Source of the DNA: JAWKOK01 sp963848115
GTDB lineage: Bacteria; Chloroflexota; Anaerolineae; Caldilineales; Caldilineaceae
Direction: 5' to 3'
DNA length: 64,000 bases
Assembly: GCA_963848115.1 (NCBI GenBank)
Contig: CAWKCP010000025.1
Coordinates: 1 to 64,000 of the forward strand
Shown: one piece after another, positions 1 to 10,928 of the stretch
Layout of the letters: each line of letters begins with the position of its first letter
Numbering within the stretch: the stretch's first letter is position 1
Position numbers and translations under genes: made by a program
Notes under the pieces: model-generated
Told to the model about the DNA's origin: nothing
The model's database searches: none
Seen by the model: the letters and a program-made list of their open reading frames with translations, nothing else

Positions 1-368
1 AAGTGTATGGCGCCGATGGCATCAACAATGTTCTGGCAGTGCCATGACGAAGAATGTCCCAAATTCTGTGACGCTGAGCAGCTTCGGCTCTGAGTAGTAC
101 CTTCTCGATGAAATAGGGTAAACCGACCAAGACGTTCGCCTTTTGGCAAAAGTCAGTAGTTCACGAATTGTCATTCCGATGACCGGAGGGAACAGGAATC
201 TCGGGTTCGCAAAGGAGAGATTCCTCGTCGCTTCGCTCTGTCGGAATGACAGTCGCGACCAAATCGGTAACTACTGAAAGTCGAACTTCTGTCCCCCCCT
301 GGATTTTTGAGAAGATATTGTGAAAATCGAAAAATATATAGTAATTACGCCTAACCGGAGACTATCCC
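1..368. other. Intergenic region, no gene seen
   Basis: No convincing coding frame is present. The stretch holds a 125-bp inverted-repeat element (153-277), then an AT-rich segment at about 310-345 (runs such as AAAAATATATAG) which probably carries the promoter of the downstream plus-strand gene, although no well-spaced -35/-10 pair can be picked. A ribosome binding site GGAG lies at 357-360, 8 bases before the ATG at 369. Confidence 0.6.
153..277. repeat. MITE-like nested inverted repeat (TCATTCCGA family)
   Basis: Three nested perfect inverted repeats share one centre: TCAGTAGTT (153-161) with AACTACTGA (269-277); GTCATTCCGA (170-179) with TCGGAATGAC (241-250); and GGAATCTC (195-202) with GAGATTCC (217-224). 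A partial related copy occurs at 58473-58507. The structure would fold as a long hairpin in either strand and resembles the small non-autonomous palindromic elements spread through many bacterial genomes. Confidence 0.75.
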
Positions 369-3300
369 ATGGCAGGTGAGATGGCCAACCTCTATGTTGG
401 CACGGGAAAAATGCAGGTGGCAGCCCTACCCGTTGAGGGCAGCTATGTTGAGATGCTCGGCGAGACCTACTATCGCATTGGCAGCTATGACCAGATGCCG
501 CCCTTCTTCATGAGCCTGGTCAGCAGTAGTGATCACTGGCTCTTCATCTCCAGCACAGGCGGCCTGACGGCAGGTCGTATCGATTCGGAATCGGCGCTCT
601 TTCCTTACGAGACGGACGACAAGATTGCCGCAGGCAGTGAACGAACGGGTGCCAAGACCATCATCCAGGTCCACGTCGATGGGTCAATGCAGCTTTGGGA
701 ACCATTCTCATACCGCTACGCCGGTCTCTATCGCTGCGAGCGAAATCTCTACAAAAACATTGCCGGCAACAAGCTCATCTTCGAAGAGATCAACCATGAC
801 CTCCAGTTGACCTATCGCTACGCGTGGCGAACCAGCGACCGCTTCGGCTTTGTCAAGAGCAATTGGCTGGAAAATCACAGCGACGCGGCGTGCCGGATTA
901 CATTGATCGACGGCCTGCAGAACATCATGCCCAACGGGACCACCACGCTGTTGCAGACCACGCTCAGCAATCTGCTTAACGCCTACAAACGCAACGAGAT
1001 CGAAACGACTACCGGCCTGGGCATCTTCGCCCTGAGCGCCACCTTGACCGACCGCGCCGAGCCGAGCGAGTCGCTTATGGCCTCTGTGGCGTGGCAGGTC
1101 GGCCTTGATCCGGTGCAACATCTACTGTGTAGCGATCAGGTTGATACTTTTCGTCGTGGCCAACCTATCGTAGCGGAAGAGGACATCCGGGGCAGAGCAA
1201 GCGCCTATCTGGTCAACGCCGAATTGACGCTGGCGCAGGGTGAAACCCGCCAATGGCATATCGTCGCCGATGTCAACCAGGACAGCCGTGACGTGGTCGA
1301 GCTGGTGCGACATCTGGGTATGGACCCTCTGGCGTTGGAACGTGAGCTTGAAGCCGATATCGCACAAGGCACGGATGAACTCGTGAAGTACGTGGCATCG
1401 GCCGATGGATTGCAACTGTCGGCGGATGAACCTGTGACGGCCCATCATTTCGCCAATGTTCTCTTCAACATCATGCGCGGCGGCATTTTCGCCGACGGTT
1501 ATCGGGTGGACAAGCGAGACTTCCTGGACTTCGTGGGCACACGCAACCGGCCGATCCTATCCGGGCACGCAGCTTGGTTCGAAGCGCTGCCGGACAAGGT
1601 CGATATCCGCGATCTCTATGCCAAGGCCGCGGAAACAGGCGTGGCCGACCTGGAACGCCTGTGCTACGAATATCTGCCCCTCATGTTCAGCCGGCGCCAT
1701 GGCGATCCCAGCAGACCGTGGAATCAATTTGCCATCAACCTCCGACAGCCTGACGGAACGCCACGTCTGGACTACCAGGGCAACTGGCGCGACATCTTTC
1801 AGAATTGGGAGCCGCTGGCCCTCAGCTATCCGGCCTACATCAAGGGAATGATCGCTAAGTTTCTCAATGCGACCACTGCCGACGGCTACAACCCCTATCG
1901 GCTAACCCGGAACGGCATCGAATGGGAAGTCCCGGAACCGGACAATCCCTGGGCCAACATCGGCTATTGGAGCGATCATCAGATTATCTACCTGCAGAAA
2001 CTGTTGGAGATTGCGCACCAGGTGGATCCTGCTGCCTTGGCCACGCTCTGGAATCGCCCGATCTTCGCGTACGCTGACGTCCCCTATCGCTTGCATCCCT
2101 ATGCGGAGATGCTGGCAGACTGGTACAACACCATCGATTTCGACTGGGAGAGCGAGCGGAAGTCAGAGGCTGCCGTGGCCGTGCTGGGCACCGATGGCCG
2201 TCTCCGTCAAGACCCGCGACGGAGCCGTGCTTCACGTCACGATGACGGAAAAACTGCTTGTGCTGCTGCTGGCCAAGCTCACCAATCTGGTGCCCGAAGG
2301 CGGCATCTGGATGAACACCCAGCGCCCCGAATGGAACGATGCCAACAACGCGTTGGTGGGCAAAGGGCTTTCGGTGGTCACGGCAGCCTACCTGCGCCGC
2401 TTCATCGCCTTCTGGTCTGCGCAACTGGCAGAAGCCGAGGGCCGATCGTTTGTCGTGAGTCAAGATGTCGCCGACCTGCTGGTAGGCGTTCAGGCCGTCT
2501 TCGACAACCATCGTGCCGACCTAAAAACCGGCTTCAGCGATCAGAGCCGGCGCGCGGTGATGGATGCATTGGGCGCCGCGGCCACGGCTTATCGCGCCGC
2601 CGTCTACGACGATGATCATTCCTCCACGCAGACCGAACTCGCAGGACCCGTGCTGGGCGACTTCCTGACACTGGCATTGGCCTACGTCGAGCAAACACTA
2701 CGCGTCAATCGGCGGCCTGATGATCTCTACCACGCCTACAACATATTGCGGCTGGAAGAGGGAGGCGCTGCCGTCGATCACCTCTATGTGATGCTGGAGG
2801 GCCAGGTCGCCATGCTCTCATCAGGAATGCTCTCCGCCGATGAGGTCCTCGCCCTGCTGAAGAGCATGCGTCATAGTGACCTCTATCGCGCCGACCAGCA
2901 TACCTACACGCTCTACCCCAACCGCGATCTGCCCGGTTTCCTGCAAAAGAACGTCGTGACTGCCGAACAGATCCAAGATTCGGCATTGGTCGCTGCACTG
3001 GAGACAGCGGGTGACCAGCGTCTGCTCATCCGCGATGTCGCCGGGAACTACCATTTCCACGGCAGTTTCCGCAATGCCGGCGATGTGGCGGCCGTGTTGG
3101 ATTTGCTGGCCCAGGAGCCTGCCTACGCCGATCTGGTGACAGCCGAAGGCGACTTCATTCTGGACCTATTTGAGACGACCTTCGATCACCGTGCCTTCAC
3201 GGGTCGTTCCGGCACCTTCTTTGCCTTTGAGGGGTTAGGCAGCATCTACTGGCACATGGTGGCCAAGCTGCTGCTGGCGGTTCAGGAGTGCTACCTGACA

Positions 3301-3853
3301 GCAGAAGAGGACGGCGCCAATGCCGATACGATCGCTGGGTTGGCCACCGCCTACTACGACATTCGTCAGGGATTGGGATTCAACAAGTCGCCGGCAGGAT
3401 ATGGCGCGTTCCCGACCGACCCCTATTCCCACACGCCACTGGGCAGCGGAGCGAAGCAACCAGGCATGACAGGACAGGTCAAAGAAGAAATTCTGACCCG
3501 TTGGGGCGAGTTGGGGGTATCGATCCGTGAAGGCGCGCTGCATTTTGCGCCGCGACTTCTGCGTCAGGAGGAGTTCCTCTCCGAGCCCGGCGCCTTTGCC
3601 TACGTGGACACAAGCGGCCAACGACAGACAGTGGCGCTGCCTGTCGGATCGCTGGCGTTCACCGTCTGCCAGACGCCAGTGATCTACCTCCTTGGAGAGA
3701 AAGAAAAGCATCGAAGTGAGCTACGCCGACGGCAGCTCCATAACAACGCCCGGCAACCGGCTCCCCGAAAACGACGGGCAACACATCATGGCCCGAGACA
3801 GTCATGTACGACTGGTGCGTGTGACCTTGGAACGAGGCAAGCATCTGTACTGA
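369..3853 (+). CDS. Large unrecognised protein, possibly a carbohydrate-active enzyme (two frameshifts)
   Basis: The gene is read in three successive frames: 369 to about 2200, then to about 3705, then to TGA 3851-3853. Removing one base at each junction gives 1160 residues. The first junction sits in GGCCGTC near 2200, the second in GAAAAGC near 3705. The N-terminal third contains segments such as STGGLTAGR and ALFPYETDDKI that recall the beta-supersandwich domain of phosphorylase-type glycoside enzymes. The middle has a run of W/Y/D-rich helices (NWRDIFQNWEPL, ANIGYWSDHQIIY). The C-terminal part carries the conserved-looking GFNKSPAGYGAFPTDPYSH. No signal peptide is seen. I cannot name the family; an alpha/alpha-barrel sugar enzyme is an inference from the texture of the sequence. 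The start at 369 is supported by GGAG at 357-360. Confidence 0.7.
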
Positions 3854-3917
3854 CATCAGTTGCAAGGGGAGACGCCAGCCCTGCTCCGCAAAGTCGCTCA
3901 AGTATTTGTACAATCAT

Positions 3918-3965
3918 GCCCGAGAAAAAGCGCCAGACAGATCTGTCTGGCGCTTTTTCTCGGGC
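3918..3965. terminator. Perfect 48-bp palindrome, bidirectional terminator
   Basis: Every base from 3918 to 3941 pairs with 3965 to 3942. The outer part holds A5 on one side and T5 on the other, so an RNA from either strand forms a stem followed or preceded by U-rich sequence. It lies between the ends of two convergent genes, where a shared terminator is expected. Confidence 0.85.
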
Positions 3966-3971
3966 AATTTC

Positions 3972-4950
3972 CTAAATTTCATGGCGTGAATGCGGCGCCA
4001 AAAAGTCGATCTCGGGCCCCACCGGTACGACCCGAGACGGATTGATCGACTCGTGGCTGCCGTAGTAGTGGCGCTTGATGTGCTCCATGTTGACCGTCTC
4101 TGCCACCGTAGGCATCTGGTAGAGCTCACGCGTGTAGTCCCACAGATCGGGGTAGTCAACAATCCGGCGGATGTTGCACTTGAAGTGGCCGACGTAGACC
4201 GGATCGAATCGAACCAGGGTCGGGAATAGCCGCCAGATCGGCCTCGGTGAGCCTATCGCCCATCAGAAAGCGATCGGTCGACAAGCGTTCCTCCAGCCAA
4301 TCCAACGTCTCAAACAGTGGATAGACCGCTTCTTCGTAGGCATCCTGGCTGGTGGCGAAGCCCGACCTGTAGACGCCGTTGTTGACCGTATGATAGATCC
4401 GCTCATTGATGGCATCGATTTCGTCGCGTAACGCCTCAGGGTAGTAGTCGCCTGGCAGCGCGCCGACGTCGTCAAAGGCGCTATTGAACATACGGATGAT
4501 CTCGGAGGACTCATTGTTCACAATGGTTTGAGTCTTCTTGTCCCACAGCACGGGAACGGTGACGCGCCCGGTGTATTGAGGATCAGCCTTGATATAGATC
4601 TCGTACATGGTATCGGCGTCAAAGAGAGGGTCCGGGATGACACCTTCGTCCGGCTCAAATGTCCATCCACGATCGCCCATGAACCAGTTGACCACCGAAA
4701 TATCGATCATTCCTTCGAGCCCCTTGAGGGCGCGGAAAATCAACGTCCGGTGCGCCCACGGACAGGCATAGGACACATAGAGATGATAGCGCCCGGCCTC
4801 TGCCTTGAAGCCGCCTGCCCCGCTCGGCCCGGCGCTGCCGTCAGCTGTCACCCAGTTGCGAAATGACGCGTCCTTGCGTACAAATCGCCCTCCGGTTGCG
4901 TTCGTGTCATACCCGCGATCCTGCCAAACACCATCGACTAACAAACCCAT
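3972..4950 (-). CDS. Glutathionyl-hydroquinone reductase-like GST (one frameshift)
   Basis: The family (Ecm4/YqjG, Xi-class GST) reduces glutathionyl-hydroquinones in the cytoplasm. The nucleophile motif C-P-W-A is present, with Cys63 from the ATG at 4950, followed by WAHRTLIFRALKG. The C-terminal all-helical GST domain includes DRLTEADL. A single extra base near 4227 breaks the frame after ADLAA; past it the other frame continues with TLVRFDPVYVGHFKCN, IRRIVDYPDLW and ends in FLAPHSRHEI at TAG 3972, giving 325 residues, normal for the family. An upstream in-frame start at 5082 exists, but the homologous part begins at MGLLVDG and a GTGAGGGG stretch precedes it. The gene is convergent with the large protein to its left and divergent from the ABM gene. 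Confidence 0.85.
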
Positions 4951-5208
4951 TTCTGTGTACCCCTCACGTTCCGTTGTAACGAAGCGGCCAAGTGGCCGAT
5001 CGAATTTCGGCCGGCAACCGCATACCTTTCCGAGAAGGATCAGTCTAGCACGAACGGTGCTACAATCCTGTACCAGGGCCAACGATTGACCATCTTGAGC
5101 TTGGACGGTATGATTCGGCCCACTTCAGGTATTACGTCGCTTCTCTCATGCTAGAGACGACCCCAATCAAGCGGTATCCAAGGGGTATTGCCGAAAGGAG
5201 AAATTCCA

Positions 5209-5511
5209 ATGGCCTATGTTGCCACATTCCAGGGCAGGGCTGCCGAGGAACATCTGAACACGATCAAAGAGGCGGTGGTCAGGCTTGCTCGTCGCAGCCG
5301 CCTCGAACCGGGGGTAATTCGCTACGACTTCTACCAACACAAAGACGATCCTGCCGTCTTTTTGCTGTTTGGTGTCTGGGAGGACGAAGCAGCGTGGCGT
5401 GCGCACGTCAGTGCAGATGCACATGAAGAGCATGTTGCGTCACTGCCGGAGGGCGCTTGGGCGATACGTCCGGAGATGACCCGACTGGAGGCGCTAGACG
5501 CCCTTCCATGA
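5209..5511 (+). CDS. Antibiotic biosynthesis monooxygenase (ABM) domain protein
   Basis: This 100-residue protein has the dimeric alpha/beta-barrel ABM pattern: an N-terminal strand (MAYVATFQG), a helix with HLNTIKEAVVRLARRSRLEPG, the strand IRYDFYQHKDDPAVFLLFGVWED, and the AWRAHVSADAHEEHVA segment that usually carries the conserved His pair. Members act as heme- or quinone-oxidising monooxygenases or as stress proteins; the substrate here is unknown. The start ATG 5209 is preceded by AAAGGAG at 5194-5200, which rules out the in-frame ATG at 5188. Its stop TGA overlaps the ATG of the following regulator (ATGA, 5508-5511), so the two are translationally coupled. Confidence 0.8.
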   Translation: MAYVATFQGRAAEEHLNTIKEAVVRLARRSRLEPGVIRYDFYQHKDDPAVFLLFGVWEDEAAWRAHVSADAHEEHVASLPEGAWAIRPEMTRLEALDALP

Positions 5512-8500
5512 CCCAACCCCTTGATTCTCTTCGCCTGCTTGGCGCATTCCAACTCCGATCATCTGGACGCGAAGTGACCCTCGGTCAGTCGCGCCTGGAA
5601 GAGCTGACTGCGCTCTTGGCGATTCAGGCTGGTGAGCCGGTTTCTCGCGCTCAGATCGCCTACCAATTCTGGCCCGAATCCAGCGAGAAGCAAGCTCGCG
5701 CCAATGTGCGAAACATCCTCTACAGGCTCAAGCAGGTCTGGCCCGATCTGGAAAATGCAATCACCATCGATAGTGGGCAGATAACCTGGCGAAGCGACAG
5801 CGCCTACCAGGTCGATGTGCAACGATTTGAAGAACTAAGCGTGCTTATCAGCCAGAGCAAGAATGTTGACGAACGCATTCGATTGCTGACAGACGCAGCC
5901 AACTGCTATCAGGGCGATCTGCTGCCGACCTGCTACGCCGACTGGGCGCTCTCGGAACGGGAGAGATTGCGCGCCGCGTATGCAATGGTGCTGGGGCAAC
6001 TCGTCGAGCGTCTTCTGGATCAGCGTCAATATGAAGACGCGCTGCGTACGCGCCAAGGAATTGCAGCGTTTCGATCCCCTGCAAGAATCGGCCTATCGAC
6101 AACTCATGCAGGTCCACACAGCACTCGGTGACCGCGCAGCAGCCCTACGCGTCTATCATGCCTGCGCATCGACCTTGCAGAACGAGTTGGGCGTTGAACC
6201 CTCGCCGGCAACCGAACGACTGCACGCCCAATTGCTGCGTCGCCAGGAACGACTGCCGGCAGGAGATGTGCCACAAGTGGTTCACCGTGAGCGGCTGATC
6301 GGCCGCAAAACTGAATGGCAGCTGTTGAAGCGTGCGTGGCACGACGCACAACAGGGCAATGCTCGCTGCGTTCTCATCTGGGGCGCGGCCGGCATCGGCA
6401 AGACACGGCTGGCGGAAGAACTGATCGACGCGGTACAACGCCAGGGCCAGGCCTGGGCATCAAGCCGCTCCTACGCGATCGAGGGCGCACTCACCTTTGC
6501 TCCGCTCACCGAATGGCTGCGTGCACCGGACATTCGACCCGCACTGGAGGACGTCGACGACCTGTGGCGAGTCGAACTGGCCCGGCTGTTGCCCGAGCTA
6601 CTGGCCGAACGGCCCGACCTGCCGCCACCGGGCGCCATGTCGGAGACGTGGCAACAGCAGCGATTCTTCCAGAGCCTCGTTCACGCCTTTCGAGCGACGC
6701 CGGGACCGCTGCTCCTGCATCTGGACGACCTGCAGTGGAGCGACGCGGAGATGCTGACCTTCCTCCAATTCCTGCTCCACGGTGCGCGTGCCCATCCATT
6801 GCTGCTAGTAGGCGGCATCCGCACCGAGGACATGGGGGACAACCAGCCGCTTGGCCGCTTTCATTGACGCGCTTCGCCACAGCGACCAGTTGGTCGAACT
6901 ACATCTGGATCCGCTGTCTACAGAAGAGAGTTCGCAACTGGCTGCGCAGACCGCCGGCAGGGACATCGACCCTGCCGTGGCCGAGGTTCTCTTTTCCACC
7001 AGCGAGGGGTATCCGCTCTACCTGATCGAAGCTGTGCGCAGCGGGCTGACAGCGCCGTCGGCGGAGACAACCGGATCGACGACAAACGCGGTCGCACCAG
7101 GCCGTAGCGGTGTTTCCGCGCTGCCGCCCAGGATCTACAATCTCCTCTCCGCGCGCCTGGACCAACTGTCGGCCTCTGCACAACAGACGGCGAGTATGGC
7201 CGCAGTCATCGGCCGCTCCTTCGGATATGATGTCCTGCAGGGAGCTGTCTCATTGGACGAAACATCGCTCATCGATGCATTGGACGAGCTTTGGAGCCGG
7301 CATATCATCCGCGAACAGGCCGGCGACAGTTACGACTTCAGCCATGACCGCATTCGTGAGGTGGCCTATCAGGAGATCAGCCGCGCGCGTCGCAGGCTCT
7401 ATCATCGACAAGTGGCTACAGCGCTGGAAGCCATACATAGTGACAATCTGGACGCGGTCGCTGGTGAATTGGCAGCCCACTTCGCTCTGGCAGGAGATCC
7501 ACCGGCTGCCTATCGTTACTATCGCCGTTGCGGCCAATATCGCCCTGGCACAATATGGGCTGCAGGATGCCGAGCGATTGCTCGACCAAGCTCTAGCGCA
7601 TGTGTCGGAAGATCCCATCGAGCGAATCGGTGTGCTGCATGAGCAGAACATCGTCTTCCGCTATGCGCTGAAGTCCGGTCGCTGGCGCGAAAACCTTGAC
7701 ATGATGCAAGCATTGCTGGAATCGGTTGAACAACCGCCTCTGCCCACTCGTCTGGTCTTTCTGATGGACCGCAGCCGCTACTTCGATGTTCTTGGATACG
7801 GGCAACAAGGAGTTGAATCGGCGAAGGCCGCGGTTATCGTGGCTGAAGAACTCAACGACCTGCAAGCCATCGCACACGCACACGATATACTGGCCTCTAC
7901 CTATTGGAAGGCCGGAATGATGAATGAGGCGAACCAGGCATTTGAACGTGCTTTGCAGCATGCACGAGTCATCGGAGATCGAAATCTCGAGGGGCGAACG
8001 CTTTCTGCACGGGCACGGAACGGTATTTTTACCGATTTGCCGTCAACACAGATCCACGATCTGCTTACACGCGTGTTCGATATCGCTGTTGCCACAGACA
8101 ACAAGGATCTGATGGTCGACAGTCTGGGCAAACTGGGCTACTGGCGAATTTCAGTGGGGCTAGGCGATTTTGACCTGGCGGAACAGGATCTGCGTCGCGC
8201 CATCCGCCTTGGTGGAGAGATCGGCAAGGCCCCAGAAATCGTACTCCGGTTTGGCAATCTGGGGTGGCTTTTCGCCAATAAAGGTGATTACCGCCAGGCT
8301 TTGACCGCCCTGGATTTCAGTCAGAGCGCAGCGCAAGAGGGTGCAACGTACTTCGTTCACTGGGTGAATGTCGGTCGCCGCGGCAATGCGTGGATGGAGA
8401 TGGGGTGCTTCGAAACCGCTGGCGTTCTGTTCCATGAGGCGATCGAAATGCTCAACCATCATGGCTCACGCGCTTATGAAGCGCAGGCGCGTTGCGATTT

Positions 8501-9038
8501 GGGCTGGCTCCATCTGCTGACCAACCGACCCCGGGAAGCCAAATCGCTCTTGAGCACCGTTTTGGATTTTGCAGAGGAGATCGGTAATCTTCGGCTCAAG
8601 GCACTCGCCTGTACGCGACTCGGCTATGTCCTGGAATCAACTGGGCGATTAGGGGAAGCGTTCGAAAAATACGATGCCGGTTGCGATCTCCATCACAGGA
8701 TGGAACAGCACTATTACGCCATGAACGCACGGGCCGGACTGGCGCGCATTGCAGCGTCGCAGGGCGACAACGACACTGCCCTCGACCATGTCGCCATCAT
8801 CTGGAAAACCATCGGCGGCAAAGAGATGGACGCCACCATCGAGACGGCACGCACCTTGCGCACCTGTTACACCATCTTCCACGCCCACGGAGATCCCCGA
8901 GCTGACGAAGTCCTGGCCATGGCGCTGGAGCAACTGCACCGCCGTGTCTCGTCCATCGACGACCCGGCGCATGTCGAGCACTTTTGGCAGATTGAGGATC
9001 ATCGCTTCTTTCTGGAAGTGGCCGCAAGGGGCGATTAG
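5508..9038 (+). CDS. SARP-type transcriptional regulator with AAA ATPase and TPR repeats (three frameshifts)
   Basis: The protein is spread over four reading-frame segments with junctions near 6045, 6850 and 7530, each explained by one extra base; the repaired length is 1175 residues. Order of parts: a short N-terminal OmpR-like wHTH (LRLLGAFQLRSSGREVTLGQ) and bacterial transcriptional activator domain (VLGQLVERLLDQRQYEDAL, then QESAYRQLMQVHTALGDRAAALRVYH), an AAA/STAND NTPase with Walker A GAAGIGKT (DNA near 6388) and Walker B LLLHLDDLQWSD, the linker ending in FSHDRIREVAYQEI, and a long TPR array to the C terminus. Such regulators couple ligand sensing by the TPR array to ATP-dependent activation. 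Its start codon overlaps the stop of the ABM gene, suggesting a co-expressed pair. Confidence 0.85.
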
Positions 9039-9074
9039 CGTCGCCGGCGTCATCTTCGTGACGAGGTGAGCATC

Positions 9075-9118
9075 CACCCTGTCACCTTGTCACCCCCTCA
9101 CCTTGTCACCCTCTCACT
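9075..9118. repeat. Short direct repeat TCACCTTGTCACCC
   Basis: TCACCTTGTCACCC occurs at 9082-9095 and again at 9098-9111, inside a C/T-rich stretch with further CACCCT units on both sides. It fills the gap between the regulator gene and the small protein gene. Similar CACCTTG...CACCCTGTCAC text occurs near 46786-46807. Confidence 0.6.
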
Positions 9119-9244
9119 CTTTTCCCCTCCATGAAACGCTTTATGCGCGCCCATGAGACGCCTGTGGGACGCTGCCTCCGCTATGCTCCGCCTGTCGCCA
9201 TCGTCGGCGATGATCCACGAATTTAGAGCACGAAGGAGCCACCT

Positions 9245-9454
9245 ATGCAGGAGATCTCACGCTCGCCGCCAACTATTCTCTTCACGTTGCGCCTCTGGCA
9301 GGAAACGCTGGACGATAGACGCAGCGAGTGGCGCGGTGAGGTCAAAAACCTCTCAACTGCCGAGGTCCGCTATTTTCGCACGTGGGAGGAGATGGCTGTT
9401 TTGGTTCCGAAGATGCTCTATGACGCCAGTTTTTTTGATCAAGAGGGAGAATGA
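9245..9454 (+). CDS. Small conserved-looking protein (69 aa)
   Basis: The 69-residue product reads FTLRLWQETLDDRRSEWRG, VKNLSTAEVRYFRTWEEM, a compact strand-strand-helix pattern that I associate with small proteins placed after SARP/TPR regulators in Chloroflexota; no biochemical function is known to me. A GAAGGAG ribosome binding site about 8 bases upstream of ATG 9245 and an intergenic distance of a single base to the next start (stop 9454, ATG 9456) make it a real gene translated together with the lipoprotein. It is too short for signal or membrane segments, so it is probably cytoplasmic. Confidence 0.7.
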   Translation: MQEISRSPPTILFTLRLWQETLDDRRSEWRGEVKNLSTAEVRYFRTWEEMAVLVPKMLYDASFFDQEGE

Positions 9455-9455
9455 G

Positions 9456-10752
9456 ATGAACGCTCGAAGTTTGCTTCTGTTCGTAGCACTAACGATCTTT
9501 ATGACGGTCCTGGCCGGTTGTACCGGCTTGCAACCGGTTCCTATGGAGGAGGCGCCGGCCTCCACTGGCGAAGGCGAAACCGCCGGCGAAGCGATGGCCG
9601 GCGCCAGCCACGCCGAAGGTCTGGTGGTCAGTCATCCGGCCACCGGCGCCATGGAACCCATCGAGGGTGCGACGGCCCACATCGTTCGCTCTGAAGAGGG
9701 CGTCCTGGCCCAAATGCACACAGTTGGTCTGGAGCCAGGCTACGTCTATACCGCCTGGTGGGTATCTGGCCAACAACCCCGAGGTCTGTGAAGCGTCACC
9801 CTGCTCGGGTGGCGACTTCATCGGCAAAGCTGTCGAGGGTGAGACGGTGGTCACCTATGCCGACGGCGTGATCGTCGACGACAGCGGCGAAGCACACTTC
9901 GCATCCTTCCTGCCCGCGGGCGAGGTGACGGACGATCCCTGGTTCCCAGGCACTGCCTTCTCCAACCCGACCGGCGCCGAGATCCATCTGGTCATCAACA
10001 GCCACGGCCCGCTGATCCCCGAGATGGCCGGCGAGATGCTCAACAGCTACCGCGCCGGCTGCACCGACGATAGCCTGCCGCCTCCGTTCCCGGATACCGC
10101 CAAGGCCGACGGTGAAGCCGGTCCTAACACCTGCGCCCTGGTCCAGGCGGCGGTCTATCAGCCCGATCAAGCAATGACTGAAGAAAGCGGCATTCATGCA
10201 GAGGGTCTGGTGGTCAGTCATCCGGCCACCGGCGCCATGGAACCCATCGAGGGAGCGACGGGCCACATCGTTCGCTCTGAAGAGGGCGTCCTGGCCCAAA
10301 TGCACACAGTGGGTCTGGAGCCAGGTTATGTCTACACCGCCTGGTGGGTTCTAGCCAACAACCCCGAGGTCTGTGAAGCGTCGCCCTGCTCGGGTGGCGA
10401 CTTCATCGGCAAAGCTGTCGAGGGTGAGACGGTGGTCACCTATGCCGACGGCGTGATCGTCGATGACCGCGGCGAAGCATACTTCGCATCCTTCCTGCCT
10501 GCGGGCGAGGTGACGGACGATCCCTGGTTCCCAGGCACGGCCTTCTCCAACCCGACCGGCGCCGAGATCCATCTGGTCATCAACAGCCACGGCCCGCTGA
10601 TCCCGGAGATGGCCGGCGAGATGCTCAACAGCTACCGAGCCGGCTGCACCGACGATAGTCTGCCGCCTCCGTTCCCGGACACGGCCAAGGTAGACGGCGA
10701 GCCGGGACCGAATGACTGTGCTTTGGTTCAGGCCGGCATCTTCCAGCCCTGA
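9456..10752 (+). CDS. Lipoprotein with two tandem copies of a ~195-aa domain (one frameshift)
   Basis: The N terminus has a typical lipoprotein signal peptide ending in the lipobox L-A-G-C (Cys22), so the mature protein is membrane anchored outside the cell. Two almost identical domains follow. Each begins GLVVSHPATGAMEPIEGAT, runs through GLEPGYVYTAWWV, CEASPCSGGDFIG, FPGTAFSNPTGAEIHLVI, NSHGPLIPEMAGEM and ends ALVQA with two conserved Cys pairs. The pattern is loosely like CHRD-type extracellular beta domains, but I do not recognise a named family. One extra base near 9766 breaks the first copy; the second copy is intact at the same place and shows the correct frame. The repaired length is 431 residues. 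No own promoter is visible; it is likely co-transcribed with the 69-aa gene. Confidence 0.8.
9619..10751 (+). repeat. Tandem duplication of a ~586-bp coding unit
   Basis: The unit at about 9619-10166 is repeated at about 10205-10751 with an offset of 586 bases (585 plus one inserted base in copy one). The two copies are nearly identical at DNA level, including third codon positions, so the duplication is recent or is kept uniform by gene conversion. Confidence 0.9.
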
Positions 10753-10810
10753 GTAGTAGATGGGTTCAACACAAAGTGCCTTTTGGCCTGTCGTACGCAA
10801 CACGCGACAA

Positions 10811-10837
10811 CACGCAGACATCATTGGCGTCTGCGTG
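10811..10837. other. Hairpin, 9-bp arms
   Basis: CACGCAGAC (10811-10819) pairs with GTCTGCGTG (10829-10837) across a 9-base loop, 60 bases after the lipoprotein stop. It may form a double terminator with the hairpin at 10890-10922, but no U-tract follows. Confidence 0.5.
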
Positions 10838-10889
10838 AGCAGGGTATCGACTACACAAACTAGATGGGAGGAGTATGTCGGGAATCGAC

Positions 10890-10922
10890 TGAGCGTGTTG
10901 GCGCCGTGCGCCAACACGCTCA
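10890..10922. terminator. Strong hairpin between convergent genes
   Basis: TGAGCGTGTTGGCGC (10890-10904) pairs perfectly with GCGCCAACACGCTCA (10908-10922) over a 3-base loop. It lies just before the end of the minus-strand gene at 10929 and after the plus-strand lipoprotein gene, so it can stop transcription from both sides. There is no clear T-tract. Confidence 0.65.
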
Positions 10923-10928
10923 TGTCAT

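Noticed and set aside
7110..9038. Separate TPR protein starting at 7110
   Set aside because: The first part of that frame is antifolded shadow of the preceding frame; the TPR array simply continues the SARP/AAA protein after the inserted base near 7530.
9069..9119. TCACCTTGTCACCC repeats as a possible iteron or CRISPR-like array
   Set aside because: Only two 14-bp copies in a C/T-rich tract without spacers; better seen as a simple repeat.
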